Numbered from the stretch's first letter, positions 1 through 8,837 are shown. The stretch: 16,744 nucleotides of DNA from an uncultured Prevotella sp. (GCA_937906765.1 CALCUV010000266.1:1-16744); one strand, 5' to 3'. Numbers and translations: made by a program. Notes: generated by a model not told the origin, from the letters alone.

Positions 1-2
1 GA

Positions 3-50
3 CTTAAAAATTGAAACAATCGGAGAACTCTGAAGAGCAGAATCCTCCGA
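3..50 (-). terminator. Probable intrinsic terminator of the GT/DUF4922/SpoIID gene
   Basis: Just past the stop codon of the 1287-residue gene, CGGAG (21-25) pairs with CTCCG (45-49). An inner TCTG/CAGA stem (29-32 with 38-41) is separated from it by a symmetric 3x3 internal loop. Read on the minus strand, the hairpin is followed by a T-rich stretch (TTGTTTCAATTTTT), as expected for factor-independent termination. The interrupted stem makes this less certain than the other terminators in the window. Confidence 0.5.
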
Positions 51-79
51 CTGATTTATACAAACATAAGAATTACCAG

Positions 80-3000
80 TTACAACTTATGCAATTGCGC
101 ATCTTTATAATAATGAAGCAATATCTCATCATAAGTATATCCACGTTCTGCCATAACCGCGGCACCTATTTGGCAAAGTCCTACACCATGCCCCCACCCT
201 GCTCCGTAGAGTGTAATACATTGAGGGACACCATCAATCTTTTCTCCTAATTCAACGGAGAATGCAGAACTATACAAATGACTTTCCGACAAGGCACGGC
301 GAATTTCTAATTCCTTACCAATTACCATTTGCTTCTTACTTCCGACAATACGCAACTTCTTTAAGCGTCCACTTGCACCACGCTCAACGGGTTGAAGATC
401 AAGAATTGAGCCAAAATCTTCTTCGCAACGCTCTGCAAGCAGTTTTGCCAATTCATCTTGAGTATAGACAACCTTCCAACGATAGAAATCCTTTGTTTCT
501 AGGTCATAATCATTCAACACCTGCGAGAGCAAATGCGCATCTTCGGTATTGCAAAAAGCATCGGGAGTTGTGCGTATCCAGAGATCAAAGTCAAAATTAT
601 CTGCTCCTAAGGCATGGTCATCCATTTTAACGTCCGCAGGCACATCATGAACAGGATGCAAATATGACAGTTCCTTATCTTCCCAACAGGTAGAATAACG
701 CTCTGTTATACCTCCACAACATTTTGAGAAACGTGCATCACACACCTCACCATCACTAACAAGCACCACAGCACGTGTTGCCTCAACAGCCTTATCAACA
801 AGAGGCGACGTTTGACGTGTAATCCCTTGATAACGCTGGCAGTGATCATCGGCACAAACATCAAAGAGTGTATGGTCTTCGCGGTCATACCAACGAATAA
901 ATTCATCACCCTTACGTTGGAAACTAAAGAATCCACCTGAACGTCCTTCTTGGCGTTCACGATGTTGCATCTGCGCCAAAAGCCAACTACGACTAATAAC
1001 CGCGTGTGCCTTCAGCAACTCTAAAGACGCCGTTGCGCTCATCTCGCTACTGATTACACTTTTAAGATAATCTTCAATAGGCAACTTGTTAATTATCACA
1101 AGTTTTTCTTCTTCGACAATAATACGAAGTTGCCCCTTAAAGGTTTGCGGTTCCGTGCGTTGCCAATGGTAATTAATCCCTATTTGCACCTCATCTATTG
1201 TAAAGGAAGCGTCTTCAGTAGATGGTTTAAATTTAAGTTCACTATAAACATTACCATTCCAAAGAATTCCGCCATCACGACACTCTACGATTTGTTCGCC
1301 TTCAACAAGATTTCCCTTTGCCGTATAAGGAGCATTAAGTCGGAAACCAATTTTTTCTTCGGAGAGTATGCCTACTTGAATCATTGGTTCCTCAGGCATG
1401 TGTAGCGATATTACCGATTTCGCGGCATCAGTAGTTGTCTTTGAACGCTTTGTGTGAAGTCGCTTGACAATTTGCGAAGCTTCCGACTCAGTTATAGCCA
1501 CCTCACTCAATATTGACGAAGCCACCTTAGGAGTCAATCGCTGATAGTCTTCTTCACGAGGAGTAATTATCAACCCTCCCATGTCAATGCTTCCCGGACT
1601 TATCACAAACTGATTTTTACCTTGGGCAAAATAGCAATCGGGACGATGTTTCCTGCGAGGGAAGACCACAAATATCACTTGATCTCCTTCACCGGGCGCG
1701 CCTTCTTGACGCCATCCCAAAATATTTACATCAGGTTCTACGTTTCCATCGCAACCTTGCACTATTGCTTGCGCCGATAACAATTTCTTTAGCAAGTAAT
1801 AATCAGTTTCCAACTGGCAACCCTTTACCACGAACGCTGGACAGGCATAACCATGCAATTGGTAAACCCCTGTTTGTGCTGAAGTATAACCCATTTCTGC
1901 TAATTCAGCATCTTCCTTTGGAGTAAGGGGGAACACCTTCTCCAACTTCGTTTCATAAAATTTCCAGTCACGTTCAATGGGAACTACACCACGACGTCCT
2001 GCCTGTAAATGAGCATGGTCTGGAGCAGAAGCACCACATTGGGGACCATTATAAAAGACGAAGAAGTCGGGCATTTGCCATGCCATTTTTCCGAACAAAG
2101 GTAATAAGCATTCTAATGTCTGAGGCACATGGCGACGCGTAGGCAATGTCAAGTGATATGGAAGTATTGGGAAGGGATTTAGCAACACTTCATAACGACC
2201 TTCTACAGACAATTTATCTTGCACCGAAGGACGATTTTTATCACACAAAAAGCAAGGTCGTTTCTTAATATCTTTCTTATCTACTTTTGCAGCAGTTGAC
2301 ACTATGCGTGAAGGATTGTACTGCACAGCTAGCGTATAATCATCCATTTCCAGCAGGCGCATCTGCACACTATTCTTCAAATGCTCAACCCTTTCACGCG
2401 CCTCTTCCCATTTATCTAATTGAGTGGCAAAGAAATCATATATTTCTTCTTGATCAGTTGTATGATTCCAAAGAGCATTCATGTGCCTGCGTGCCTCAAT
2501 TTCAAGAGTGCGCAATCGGTCTTTATAAGCATTATTACGATTCACCTTTTCTGGAGAAAGTGCCGCATCCGAATTACCCTCCCAGCGTCGGCAAAGATAG
2601 AGTTCATCATAAATACGACCTATGCGGAAATGGCGTGAGAACGCCAATCCTAAAGCATAATCTTCTCCATAACTTGTATTTGGGAAACCGATGCGACGCA
2701 ACAATGATGTATTAAACGCACGAGGCGCACCAAGACCATTAATTCGCAGTGCATTATTACGACCATTATCAGGCGTCCACTCCTTATGGTCTATCAACCC
2801 AGGAGGCAACGTTTGCAATTGCATGTCCACCATTCGGTAACTACCAATCACCATTGCCGCCTTCTGCTTTTGAAAAGCATCAACAATTAGCGACAACGTA
2901 TTTTCAGAAGCATAAAGATCATCCGAGTCTAACTGAACAGCATAACGTCCACAATGTTCACTCCGAATCGCCAAATCCCAACAACCACCGATTCCTAGGT

Positions 3001-3943
3001 CTGTTTGAGCAGGAATCAAGTGAATGACGCGCTTATCTGTCAAATATTCACGAATCGCTTCGCTCGTTCCGTCATTACTATGATTATCAACAATGATTAG
3101 ATTAAAGTCAAAATCCGTTTGTTGTGACAACACACTACCAATAGCATCACGAATTGTGCGAACGCGATTACGAACTGGGATTATTACGCTTGCCTCCACT
3201 GGATATATAGTATCATCATGAGGAAGGTCGTCAAATTCATCAGGGGCTAAATAAGCACCTATACGCTTTAGATGGTCAGTGCATGCTCTTTCGTTCTCCA
3301 ACTGCACTTCGCGGTTCGCTGGATTAACATAGTCAAATTGCTTTTCGCCACTCTGACGCAAATCTCGTTCCACCTCAGTATATAGATATTCATTGAGATG
3401 AAACAATTGCCCCAAACGTGACAAATGAAGGCGCAATGCATAGAGGGCAGCATAACGATAGCGCCCTACCTTGTCCATTTCAAAGAAAGACTTCAAGGCA
3501 CTCGTACGCATCAAAAGCAAACCGCCAAAGTCGAAGTCATCCCTCACACTACCCTCTTGATAAGGATTTTTCGGACTTTCTTCTCGCACACCATTCTTCA
3601 CGCTATAATGATCCGAATAAACCATCACAGCATTAGAAGCATCCGCAACTTGCAAATAGCGTTCTAAGCAACGATACCCCAATTTCAAGGGTTGTCCCTT
3701 TAAATATAGCGCTACATATTCCGATTTTGCACGATTAGCTAACTGACGAAAGAATTTTGTACCTGTTACATTATCCGCATGCAACACAGTCACATTATCT
3801 GCAACGTCCAATTCCTCTTCATCACGTGCAGAGGTAATAATATATAAATGATTGACAACTTCGCTACTAGCTAGCAACGCTGCTGTTTCGCGAAGTTCTG
3901 CACATTCTGTCCAGGCTAAGAAAAAGTCTATCTTATGTTTCAT
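80..3943 (-). CDS. GT2 glycosyltransferase / DUF4922 / SpoIID-LytB fusion protein
   Basis: The 1287-residue protein joins three enzyme-like parts. Residues 1-240 look like a degenerate glycosyltransferase-type half. Residues 250-480 are a GT2 fold with ASVIIPVRNR at 251-260 and a metal-binding-type DSDD at 339-342. Residues 540-830 match DUF4922, a HIT-like family related to GDP-galactose/Ap4A phosphorylases, with CFLC at 564-567 and a HAHLQAG motif at 643-649. Residues 850-1287 are SpoIID/LytB, a family that cleaves peptidoglycan glycan strands: LPIEDYLKSVISSEM with the expected catalytic Glu967, CCGG at 1075-1078, and GAGWGHGVGLCQIGA at 1247-1261. No signal peptide or membrane segment is visible, so a cytosolic location is predicted, which is odd for SpoIID. 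The frame is intact, arguing against sequencing error. The gene has its own promoter-like boxes and is separated from the upstream gene by a terminator. Domain identities are fairly sure; the combined reaction is unknown. Confidence 0.88.
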   Translation of the reverse strand: MKHKIDFFLAWTECAELRETAALLASSEVVNHLYIITSARDEEELDVADNVTVLHADNVTGTKFFRQLANRAKSEYVALYLKGQPLKLGYRCLERYLQVADASNAVMVYSDHYSVKNGVREESPKNPYQEGSVRDDFDFGGLLLMRTSALKSFFEMDKVGRYRYAALYALRLHLSRLGQLFHLNEYLYTEVERDLRQSGEKQFDYVNPANREVQLENERACTDHLKRIGAYLAPDEFDDLPHDDTIYPVEASVIIPVRNRVRTIRDAIGSVLSQQTDFDFNLIIVDNHSNDGTSEAIREYLTDKRVIHLIPAQTDLGIGGCWDLAIRSEHCGRYAVQLDSDDLYASENTLSLIVDAFQKQKAAMVIGSYRMVDMQLQTLPPGLIDHKEWTPDNGRNNALRINGLGAPRAFNTSLLRRIGFPNTSYGEDYALGLAFSRHFRIGRIYDELYLCRRWEGNSDAALSPEKVNRNNAYKDRLRTLEIEARRHMNALWNHTTDQEEIYDFFATQLDKWEEARERVEHLKNSVQMRLLEMDDYTLAVQYNPSRIVSTAAKVDKKDIKKRPCFLCDKNRPSVQDKLSVEGRYEVLLNPFPILPYHLTLPTRRHVPQTLECLLPLFGKMAWQMPDFFVFYNGPQCGASAPDHAHLQAGRRGVVPIERDWKFYETKLEKVFPLTPKEDAELAEMGYTSAQTGVYQLHGYACPAFVVKGCQLETDYYLLKKLLSAQAIVQGCDGNVEPDVNILGWRQEGAPGEGDQVIFVVFPRRKHRPDCYFAQGKNQFVISPGSIDMGGLIITPREEDYQRLTPKVASSILSEVAITESEASQIVKRLHTKRSKTTTDAAKSVISLHMPEEPMIQVGILSEEKIGFRLNAPYTAKGNLVEGEQIVECRDGGILWNGNVYSELKFKPSTEDASFTIDEVQIGINYHWQRTEPQTFKGQLRIIVEEEKLVIINKLPIEDYLKSVISSEMSATASLELLKAHAVISRSWLLAQMQHRERQEGRSGGFFSFQRKGDEFIRWYDREDHTLFDVCADDHCQRYQGITRQTSPLVDKAVEATRAVVLVSDGEVCDARFSKCCGGITERYSTCWEDKELSYLHPVHDVPADVKMDDHALGADNFDFDLWIRTTPDAFCNTEDAHLLSQVLNDYDLETKDFYRWKVVYTQDELAKLLAERCEEDFGSILDLQPVERGASGRLKKLRIVGSKKQMVIGKELEIRRALSESHLYSSAFSVELGEKIDGVPQCITLYGAGWGHGVGLCQIGAAVMAERGYTYDEILLHYYKDAQLHKL

Positions 3944-3972
3944 ATCCTATGCGATAATATTTTCCGCATCTG

Positions 3973-4003
3973 CGAAGTTAAAGCAATTCACTCACACCAC
4001 AAA
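3973..4003 (-). promoter_or_regulatory. Promoter of the fusion gene (TTTG-N19-TAACTTCG)
   Basis: On the minus strand, TTTG (4003-4000) lies 19 bases before TAACTTCG (3980-3973). This fits the Bacteroidota -33/-7 pattern TTTG-N19/20-TAnnTTTG with one change in the -7 box. It would give a leader of roughly 20-25 bases before the ATG at 3943. No Shine-Dalgarno sequence is seen. Confidence 0.45.
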
Positions 4004-4058
4004 ATTTTAATTAGAGTATTTAACAGATATTTAAATAAAACTCATCTATTAGTGCCAT

Positions 4059-4100
4059 AAAAAAAGAGACCATATCGTAAATCCCATACGATACAGTCTC
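4059..4100 (-). terminator. Intrinsic terminator of the M3 peptidase gene
   Basis: GAGAC (4066-4070) pairs with GTCTC (4096-4100). After a 2x2 mismatch, TATCGTA (4073-4079) pairs with TACGATA (4087-4093), with a seven-base loop. On the minus strand the hairpin runs straight into seven Ts (4065-4059). It lies just downstream of the peptidase stop and uncouples that gene from the fusion gene. Confidence 0.85.
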
Positions 4101-4127
4101 TAACTGAGTTTTTATTTAATACTTTGC

Positions 4128-6230
4128 TTACTTTAAACCACGATTCTTCAACACGGGTTCAATATTGGGCGTCGCTCCGCGGAAATTAAAATACATCACG
4201 TCGGCATCTTCAATGCAACCAGGAGTGAGCACACAGTTTCTAAACTTCTCTGCGACCTCTTGATTAAAGATATTTCCTGTTTCTTTAAAAGCTTGATAAC
4301 CGTCTGCATCAAGAACTTCTGACCAGAAGTAACTATAATAACCAGCTGTATAACCGCCACCCATCGTGTGGTTAAAGTATGTCGTGCGGTAGCGGGGAGC
4401 AATCTGCTTGGGGAGTTTGATTTTCTCCAAAACCTGCTGTTCAAAAGCCATCACGTCAAAGTTTTCAGGAAGTTCGTTTAGGAAGTGGAACTCCATATCC
4501 AACCACGCAGCTGCCCAATATTCAGCAGTAGCAAAGCCCTGACCATACTTACCACTCTTTTCAAGCTTTTCAACAAGACTTGTAGGCATCACTTCACCCG
4601 TTTCATAGTGCTTTGCATAAAGGTTAAGCATTTCAGGTTCAAACACCCAGTGCTCCATGATTTGCGAAGGAAGTTCTACGAAGTCTCGAGGCACACTTGC
4701 TACGCCATAGTAGTGAACGTCGGCAAAGAGTGAGTGGAGAGCGTGACCAAATTCGTGGAACATCGTAGAAGCTTCATCAGCAGTGAGCAATGAGGGTTGA
4801 CCTGCGGCGGGCTTTGAGAAGTTGCATACTACAGTTACAATAGGTGCCTTGCGCACGCCGTCAACATACGTTTGATTGCGGTAACGACCACACCAAGCGC
4901 CACCACGCTTGCTGGCACGGGGGAAGAAGTCAAGGTAAAGCACACCGAGGTGTGTACCATCCTTATCCTTACATTCAAAAGCGGTAGCTTCGGGATGAGG
5001 CACAGGAATGCTATCAATCTGCGTGAAAGTTACGCCGTAAAGTTTGTTAGCAAGGAGGAACATACCGTCGCGCACGTTCTCAAGTTTGAGATAAGGACGG
5101 AGTTCGTTTTCATCCATCGCATACTTCGCCTGCTTTGCCTTGTTGGCATAGTAACTCCAGTCCCAACCCATGGGTTCAAAGTTCTTACCTTCCTTCTTGA
5201 TTTCAGCCTTGATGTCATTCAATTCTTCGTTTGCCTTTTTAACTACAGAGGGCCACACTTGTTCAAAAAGTTCAGTAACCGCTTCTTCATTCTTTGCCAT
5301 ACGTGTTTCGAGAGCAAATTGAGCATAGTTACTATAACCCATCAACTTTGCTTTCTTAATGCGCGCTTCAACGAGTTTGCGAACAACTTCCTTATTGTCA
5401 TTTTCGTTATTGTTGTTGCCACGGTTCGTATAACCTTCGTACATCTTCTGACGAAGTTCACGATTTTCCGCATACTGCAAGAAAGGCATCACACTGGGAT
5501 TGTGAAGTGTAAAAAGCCACTTACCTTCCTGACCTGCCGCCGTAGCTGCTTCTGCTGCATTGTCAATAAGACTTTGGGGAAGACCAGCAAGGTCTTTTTC
5601 ATTGTCAATAAAGAGTTGGAAGGCGTTGGTTTCAGCCAACATATTCTGACTGAAGGTTAACTGAAGGAGCGCAATTTCACTATTCAACTCACGGAGTTGT
5701 GCTTGTCCGAGCGAATCTAAATTTGCCCCGCTACGCACAAAACCTTTATACGTTTCGCTGAGCAACTTCTTTTGCTCTTGAGTGAGCGTTGCAGTATCGG
5801 CTGATTCATACACTTCCTTCACTCTCGCAAAGAGTGCGGGATTAAGATTGATGTCGTCAGAGTGCTTTGAGAGTTTGGGCGAAAGTTCACGACTTACCGC
5901 CTGCATTGCAGAATCTGTGCACGCGCTATTTTGAGCAAAGAACACGTAAGTTACCTTGTTAAGCAAAGCGCCACACTGATCAAGCGCAACTACTGTGTTT
6001 TCAAATGTTGCAGGTTCTGAATTATTAATAATTGCCTCTACTTCCGCCTTCTGTTGTTCCATGCCCAATTCAAAAGCGGGCATGTAGTGTTCGGGCTTGA
6101 TTTCATCAAAGGGAGGCACACCGAAGGGTGTGTTAAACTCCGCAAGTAGTGGATTTTCCACTGTCTCATTGTTTGCACAACCACACACGAGCGCTGTTGC
6201 ACAAAATGCAAGAATTGTTTTTTTCATCAT
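4128..6230 (-). CDS. M3-family metallopeptidase, peptidyl-dipeptidase Dcp type, lipoprotein
   Basis: This 700-residue zinc peptidase belongs to the thimet oligopeptidase/Dcp family, whose members cut short peptides; Dcp-type enzymes release C-terminal dipeptides. The zinc site is HEFGH at 492-496, with the third ligand expected at Glu519 in the FVELPSQ block. Conserved substrate-loop sequences near 615-635 (RTTYFNHTMGGGYTAGYYSY) also match the family. Length is close to the usual 680-700. The N-terminus is a lipoprotein signal with VCGC at 15-18, so Cys18 is the likely lipidated residue and the enzyme probably sits in the periplasm or on a membrane face. Two ATGs lie at the start and either could be used. 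A -7 box lies about 65 bases upstream and a strong terminator lies downstream, so the gene is probably monocistronic. Family assignment is very sure; exact specificity is inferred. Confidence 0.95.
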   Translation of the reverse strand: MMKKTILAFCATALVCGCANNETVENPLLAEFNTPFGVPPFDEIKPEHYMPAFELGMEQQKAEVEAIINNSEPATFENTVVALDQCGALLNKVTYVFFAQNSACTDSAMQAVSRELSPKLSKHSDDINLNPALFARVKEVYESADTATLTQEQKKLLSETYKGFVRSGANLDSLGQAQLRELNSEIALLQLTFSQNMLAETNAFQLFIDNEKDLAGLPQSLIDNAAEAATAAGQEGKWLFTLHNPSVMPFLQYAENRELRQKMYEGYTNRGNNNNENDNKEVVRKLVEARIKKAKLMGYSNYAQFALETRMAKNEEAVTELFEQVWPSVVKKANEELNDIKAEIKKEGKNFEPMGWDWSYYANKAKQAKYAMDENELRPYLKLENVRDGMFLLANKLYGVTFTQIDSIPVPHPEATAFECKDKDGTHLGVLYLDFFPRASKRGGAWCGRYRNQTYVDGVRKAPIVTVVCNFSKPAAGQPSLLTADEASTMFHEFGHALHSLFADVHYYGVASVPRDFVELPSQIMEHWVFEPEMLNLYAKHYETGEVMPTSLVEKLEKSGKYGQGFATAEYWAAAWLDMEFHFLNELPENFDVMAFEQQVLEKIKLPKQIAPRYRTTYFNHTMGGGYTAGYYSYFWSEVLDADGYQAFKETGNIFNQEVAEKFRNCVLTPGCIEDADVMYFNFRGATPNIEPVLKNRGLK

Positions 6231-6295
6231 AATGTTTTAAAAGTATATTGATAGTCTATTTGTCAATCTTAAAACATGAAAGTTCTTATTCTTGG

Positions 6296-6303
6296 CAAAA
6301 TTA
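6296..6303 (-). promoter_or_regulatory. Putative -7 box for the M3 peptidase gene
   Basis: The minus strand reads TAATTTTG here, an exact TAnnTTTG match, about 65 bases before the ATG. No good TTTG element is seen 19-20 bases upstream, so the call rests on the -7 box alone. It is divergent from the promoter at 6376-6405. Confidence 0.4.
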
Positions 6304-6375
6304 CGAAAAAATTGGGAGAAACGTCCTCTCACCTCTCATTTCCATGCTTAAATGTCAACTATAAAGACTATAAAC

Positions 6376-6405
6376 TTGGAAGAAGCAAATGAATTCGTAC
6401 TTTTG
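6376..6405 (+). promoter_or_regulatory. Promoter of the helix-hairpin-helix gene
   Basis: TACTTTTG (6398-6405) matches the Bacteroidota -7 consensus TAnnTTTG exactly. CTTG (6375-6378) lies 19 bases upstream as a -33 element. Transcription would start near 6411, leaving a short leader before the ATG at 6433, and this spacing supports that start. Confidence 0.55.
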
Positions 6406-6432
6406 TAAAAATGTAAACTCGTAAATCCAAGC

Positions 6433-8442
6433 ATGCTTCAACGTAAAGTTCTCTTCCTCATATTTTTCACACTTTCCACTTTTGCTTATTCCCAAGTACC
6501 TTTTAGAGAAATTTATACAACTTGGGAAGATTTTCTTGAGCACTACACCGACGAAGAACGATTATCCAACGATGAGATAGAGCATCTCTCCCTACTTAAA
6601 GAGCAACCTATTAACCTCAACACCACCAATAAGGAAGAACTATTTCAACTCCCATTCCTGTCAGAGGAACAAATAGACTCGCTACTCGCCTACCGTCAAA
6701 TGAAAAGACATTTTTTGACGTTGGGAGAATTACAATTCATCAGCGGATGGGATGCACTTACCAGGCGATTCACCTCATTATTTACATATATAGGTGACAC
6801 TCTTCAACCACGAACTTCACTTAAACAGAAAATCACTCGTGGACGACATTTATTCGAATCCCGTTTAGATATCCCCACCTACAAACGCAAAGGCGACACT
6901 CAGCAGAAAGGCGGATATCTGGGAAACAACCTAAAAAACATTACGCGTTTTCACTTTAAATATAAAGACGAGATTGAATTTGGTTTCACACTTGAGAAGG
7001 ATGCTGGCGAACCTTTTGCATCACAAGGCAACAACATTTTTGACCATCAGTCATTGTTTCTTCAATACAGCTCACCCTCCAAAAAGCATAAATATCTTCT
7101 GGGCGATTACACCCTTCACTTCGGCGAGGGACTCTTAATCGGCAAAAATGCTTTTGGCGGGCAATTGGGATTATTAAATCTTCCATCTCGCTCACTTTCA
7201 CAATTTAGGCCTCACCGGGGAACCGATGAACATCATTTTTATCGCGGAGCGGTTTATTCCTACACCCATCACAATTTCCGCATAACAACCTTTGCCTCAC
7301 ATCAATTCTTAGACGCAAAAATTGAAAATGGCAAAGCCGTCACACGCTACACCAACGGATTACATCGAACTTACGACGAACTTAAACACAAGAACACACT
7401 CAGCAATACAACTTTTGGAATCTTGTCAGAGATTCACCACAAAGGAATTAATTGGGGATTAGGTGGATATGTCAGTGTTTATGACAAAGAAATAACACCC
7501 CAACCCCGCACCCATAATCGTTATGCGTTCAGTGGGAAAACCGCTTATGGTGCATCACTTTCTTACAGAACAAATAATGGCAAACGCTTCCATTTTAGTG
7601 GTGAACTGGCAACTGACCAACGCTTACACCTTGCCTTTAGTCAACGCCTACATTTCAAAGCAACAAACGACTTGCATTTATCCGCCCAAATGCGTTGGTT
7701 TTCGAAACGTCACACCGCTCCTTTTGCTCAAACAATCAACTTCGCCTCACACGTTGCCAACGAACAGGGAGTCATGATTGGCGCAAAGTGGATTGGAAAT
7801 AAGGGCATCAAACTTGAATCTTACTTTGACGTGCATCGTTTCCCCTTTGCTACATATCGAGCAGAGAAACCCTCTCATGGACTCAAATTATATAGTCAAC
7901 TTTCAAAGGAATCCTCAAAAGGGAATGTAACCCTCATTCGCTACACCTACAATTTGTGGCAACAAAATCAGTCGGGCAACAAACAGGTCCTCGCATACAA
8001 CGGCAAACACCGATTGCGCCTCCAACACACACTTAACACTCCCAAATTCAGCGCCACAGGTCTTCTTGAGGGATGCCTTACTCACTCTCAATTCGATAAC
8101 CCTAAGTATGGTTTCACGGCATCTGTGCGAGCACAATATTTATTCAAACCCACATTATCTGCGTCAGTATTTGGCGCCATCTTTGCTACCGACAATTACG
8201 CCACATCCGTTTATGCCTACGAACCGCTACTACCCAACATGAGTTCATTTGGAGCACTTTATTACAAAGGATTCAGAATTGCAGCACAGACAAAATGGAC
8301 ATTGAAAGAGAAATTTACGTTTGGTATGCGCTATGGCATGACACACTATTTCAACCGCAACAAAATCGACACTGCTCTCCAAGAAATTAACGGTTCAACT
8401 AAAGCAGACATCAACATCTACGCTAAAATCAGTTTACGATAG
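6433..8442 (+). CDS. Secreted helix-hairpin-helix protein with predicted outer-membrane beta-rich body
   Basis: The 669-residue protein starts with a clear signal peptide (about 1-20, cleavage likely after FAYS). Residues 57-112 form a ComEA-type helix-hairpin-helix pair: PINLNTTNKEEL, LPFLSEEQIDSLLAYR, then LTLGELQFISGWD. Such motifs usually contact the DNA backbone non-specifically. From about 135 to the end the sequence is rich in alternating polar/hydrophobic strands and aromatic residues (for example FTFGMRYGMTHYF near the C-terminus). That suggests a beta-barrel in the outer membrane, although the last residue is Arg rather than Phe. Proteins of this architecture are widespread in Bacteroidota and are usually left uncharacterised. 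The gene is alone, divergent from the M3 peptidase, and followed by a long spacer. A role in DNA handling at the envelope is inference. Confidence 0.82.
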   Translation: MLQRKVLFLIFFTLSTFAYSQVPFREIYTTWEDFLEHYTDEERLSNDEIEHLSLLKEQPINLNTTNKEELFQLPFLSEEQIDSLLAYRQMKRHFLTLGELQFISGWDALTRRFTSLFTYIGDTLQPRTSLKQKITRGRHLFESRLDIPTYKRKGDTQQKGGYLGNNLKNITRFHFKYKDEIEFGFTLEKDAGEPFASQGNNIFDHQSLFLQYSSPSKKHKYLLGDYTLHFGEGLLIGKNAFGGQLGLLNLPSRSLSQFRPHRGTDEHHFYRGAVYSYTHHNFRITTFASHQFLDAKIENGKAVTRYTNGLHRTYDELKHKNTLSNTTFGILSEIHHKGINWGLGGYVSVYDKEITPQPRTHNRYAFSGKTAYGASLSYRTNNGKRFHFSGELATDQRLHLAFSQRLHFKATNDLHLSAQMRWFSKRHTAPFAQTINFASHVANEQGVMIGAKWIGNKGIKLESYFDVHRFPFATYRAEKPSHGLKLYSQLSKESSKGNVTLIRYTYNLWQQNQSGNKQVLAYNGKHRLRLQHTLNTPKFSATGLLEGCLTHSQFDNPKYGFTASVRAQYLFKPTLSASVFGAIFATDNYATSVYAYEPLLPNMSSFGALYYKGFRIAAQTKWTLKEKFTFGMRYGMTHYFNRNKIDTALQEINGSTKADINIYAKISLR

Positions 8443-8472
8443 CAAACTAAAAAAAACAAATCTGAATTAGTA

Positions 8473-8535
8473 AAAATTAAGAGTAACTTAATTAAAATTA
8501 TTTGAGACTTAGGAAAAATTCTTTGAGACTTAATT
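8473..8535. repeat. Three tandem 21-bp units
   Basis: Units begin at 8473, 8494 and 8515, exactly 21 bases apart. The first 18 bases of the second and third copies are AAAATTATTTGAGACTTA and AAAATTCTTTGAGACTTA, one mismatch apart. The first copy, AAAATTAAGAGTAACTTA, is more diverged but keeps both ends. First and third copies both continue into ATT; the second has GGA there. The region is AT-rich, so the first copy alone would not be convincing. Confidence 0.65.
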
Positions 8536-8721
8536 CTGACTATCTTAAACGCCCATTAAAACAAGTAAAATATTCATTCACCCCATTGACAAAAATCACC
8601 TCTCAATAGGATAAAAAGCATACGTTCAACACACCTAAAATCTAACACCTGCAAAACGGCGATAAACATCTTTAACATTATTTATAAAAAATTGAGTTTC
8701 AAAGACGTAAATTAAGCAGAA

Positions 8722-8738
8722 TAAATTTCGTAACTTTA
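8722..8738 (+). promoter_or_regulatory. Weak candidate promoter of the LRR-M60 unit
   Basis: TAAATTTC and TAACTTTA lie side by side, each one base off the TAnnTTTG consensus. TTTC at 8697-8700 lies 21 bases before the first box. Either would give a leader of about 95-105 bases to the ATG at 8838. No exact consensus box is present in this spacer, so activator dependence is possible. Confidence 0.25.
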
Positions 8739-8837
8739 CCCCGATAAAATAGATTTCTAACCTTATAAATTTTACACCTTTAAATCAACCAATCCTATTT
8801 AACCGACTATTTAACACTATTTTAATAATCAAAATTT

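Larger units (their letters stand above)
8443..8837. other. 395-bp AT-rich intergenic region upstream of the LRR-M60 unit
   Basis: No credible gene is seen on either strand. The left third holds three tandem 21-bp units (8473-8535). The first unit includes a weak AT-rich hairpin, AATTAAG (8475-8481) with CTTAATT (8487-8493), which could serve as a poor terminator for the preceding gene. The right part contains two imperfect -7-like boxes, TAAATTTC (8722-8729) and TAACTTTA (8731-8738), about 100 bases before the LRR start. The last 80 bases are A/T-rich leader with no Shine-Dalgarno sequence. Confidence 0.6.

Noticed and set aside
262..630. 122-codon open frame on the plus strand
   Set aside because: It is antisense to the SpoIID part of the fusion gene, whose motifs on the minus strand are unmistakable.
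4872..5660. 262-codon open frame on the plus strand
   Set aside because: It lies wholly antisense to the well-supported M3 peptidase, resembles no known protein, and results from that gene's codon bias.
8473..8535. CRISPR-like array
   Set aside because: There are only three short 21-bp units with 3-bp gaps, no unique spacers and no cas genes nearby.
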